5,849 bases of DNA from Streptosporangiaceae bacterium (GTDB lineage Bacteria; Actinomycetota; Actinomycetes; Streptosporangiales; Streptosporangiaceae): the NCBI GenBank assembly GCA_030052355.1, contig JASIGS010000245.1, positions 1 to 5,849 on the forward strand. Direction: 5' to 3'. Each line of letters opens with the position of its first letter. The first letter of the stretch is position 1. A model generated the notes under the pieces. It saw nothing but the letters and a program-made list of their open reading frames with translations. It had not been told where the DNA came from and made no database searches. This document shows, piece by piece, positions 5,535 through 5,849 of the stretch. The translations under genes and the position numbers were made by a program.

Positions 5535-5849
5535 ATGACCGAGATCGGAGTACCGCCGCCACCCGGTGACCCGGCGCCTTATGCCGCCGATCCCGGGCGG
5601 TCAGGCGTGGCGCCAGGCCGCGCCCTGCTCGCGGCGGGCCTCATCGTTGTTGCCTGCGCCGTGCTCGGCGTCATCGGCGGGCTGGTCTGGGCTGCCGTCG
5701 CGCCGCGCGTCGTCTACCAGGTGTCCACGCTGAGCCCGCCGACCGCCTACGCGATCAACCCCGAGACCAGCGCCTTCATCGCGGCCGACGCGGCTTACTG
5801 CTGCGTGGCGCTGGTTGGCGGGATCCTGGCCGGCGTGTTCGGCTACCAG
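5535..5849 (+). CDS. Hypothetical membrane protein, N-terminal part (DUF2567-like?), 3' end outside window
   Basis: The frame is open from the ATG at 5535 to the window edge, 105 codons with strong third-position G/C bias. A proline- and alanine-rich, probably cytoplasmic N-terminus (1-28) is followed by a hydrophobic segment (about 30-54) ending in WAAVAPRV (52-59), an external-looking loop (60-85) containing INPETSAFIAAD, and a second hydrophobic segment beginning near 87 and still running at the edge. A membrane segment, then WxxxAPRV, then F-[IV]-A-A-D before the next membrane helix, resembles actinobacterial DUF2567 proteins, whose function is unknown; that assignment is from memory and tentative. 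It is divergent from the ABC operon and may share its intergenic control region. There is no spaced ribosome binding site, so the start is chosen by codon bias and the absence of better upstream starts. Confidence 0.7.
   Translation, partial: MTEIGVPPPPGDPAPYAADPGRSGVAPGRALLAAGLIVVACAVLGVIGGLVWAAVAPRVVYQVSTLSPPTAYAINPETSAFIAADAAYCCVALVGGILAGVFGYQ

Overview
The window is high-GC DNA (G or C at nearly every third codon position in the genes) with actinobacterial-type proteins. It most likely comes from an actinomycete chromosome; I cannot name the genus. Nothing suggests a plasmid, phage, transposon, CRISPR array, tRNA or rRNA.

Layout from left to right: (1) the 3' part of dnaE, the replicative DNA polymerase III alpha subunit, cut by the left window edge and ending at 1572; (2) a 183-base gap whose second half can fold into a compact stem / internal loop / stem RNA, followed by a second possible hairpin that would cover the next start codon; (3) a four-TM DUF2254-type membrane protein of unknown function (1756-3117); (4) a small VOC-fold (glyoxalase-like) protein 49 bases downstream on the same strand (3167-3553); (5) converging on it with a 5-base gap, a minus-strand ABC exporter operon of ATPase (5375-4398) followed by ABC-2 permease (4401-3559), joined by an ATGA overlap; (6) a 159-base divergent intergenic region with two perfect GC-rich inverted repeats; (7) the beginning of a plus-strand membrane protein (5535 onward), cut by the right edge and possibly DUF2567-like.

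How the parts relate: dnaE is housekeeping and probably transcribed separately from the rest. DUF2254 and VOC may share a transcript. The ATPase and permease should form one two-component exporter, whose substrate cannot be read from sequence. No dedicated regulator gene is present.

The part least explained by known gene families is the structured leader of the DUF2254 gene (1643-1767). It has a -10-like element just upstream, an aptamer-like fold, and a potential start-codon-occluding stem, which together look like a cis-regulatory RNA. This is inferred from base pairing read by eye in one high-GC sequence, without covariation support.
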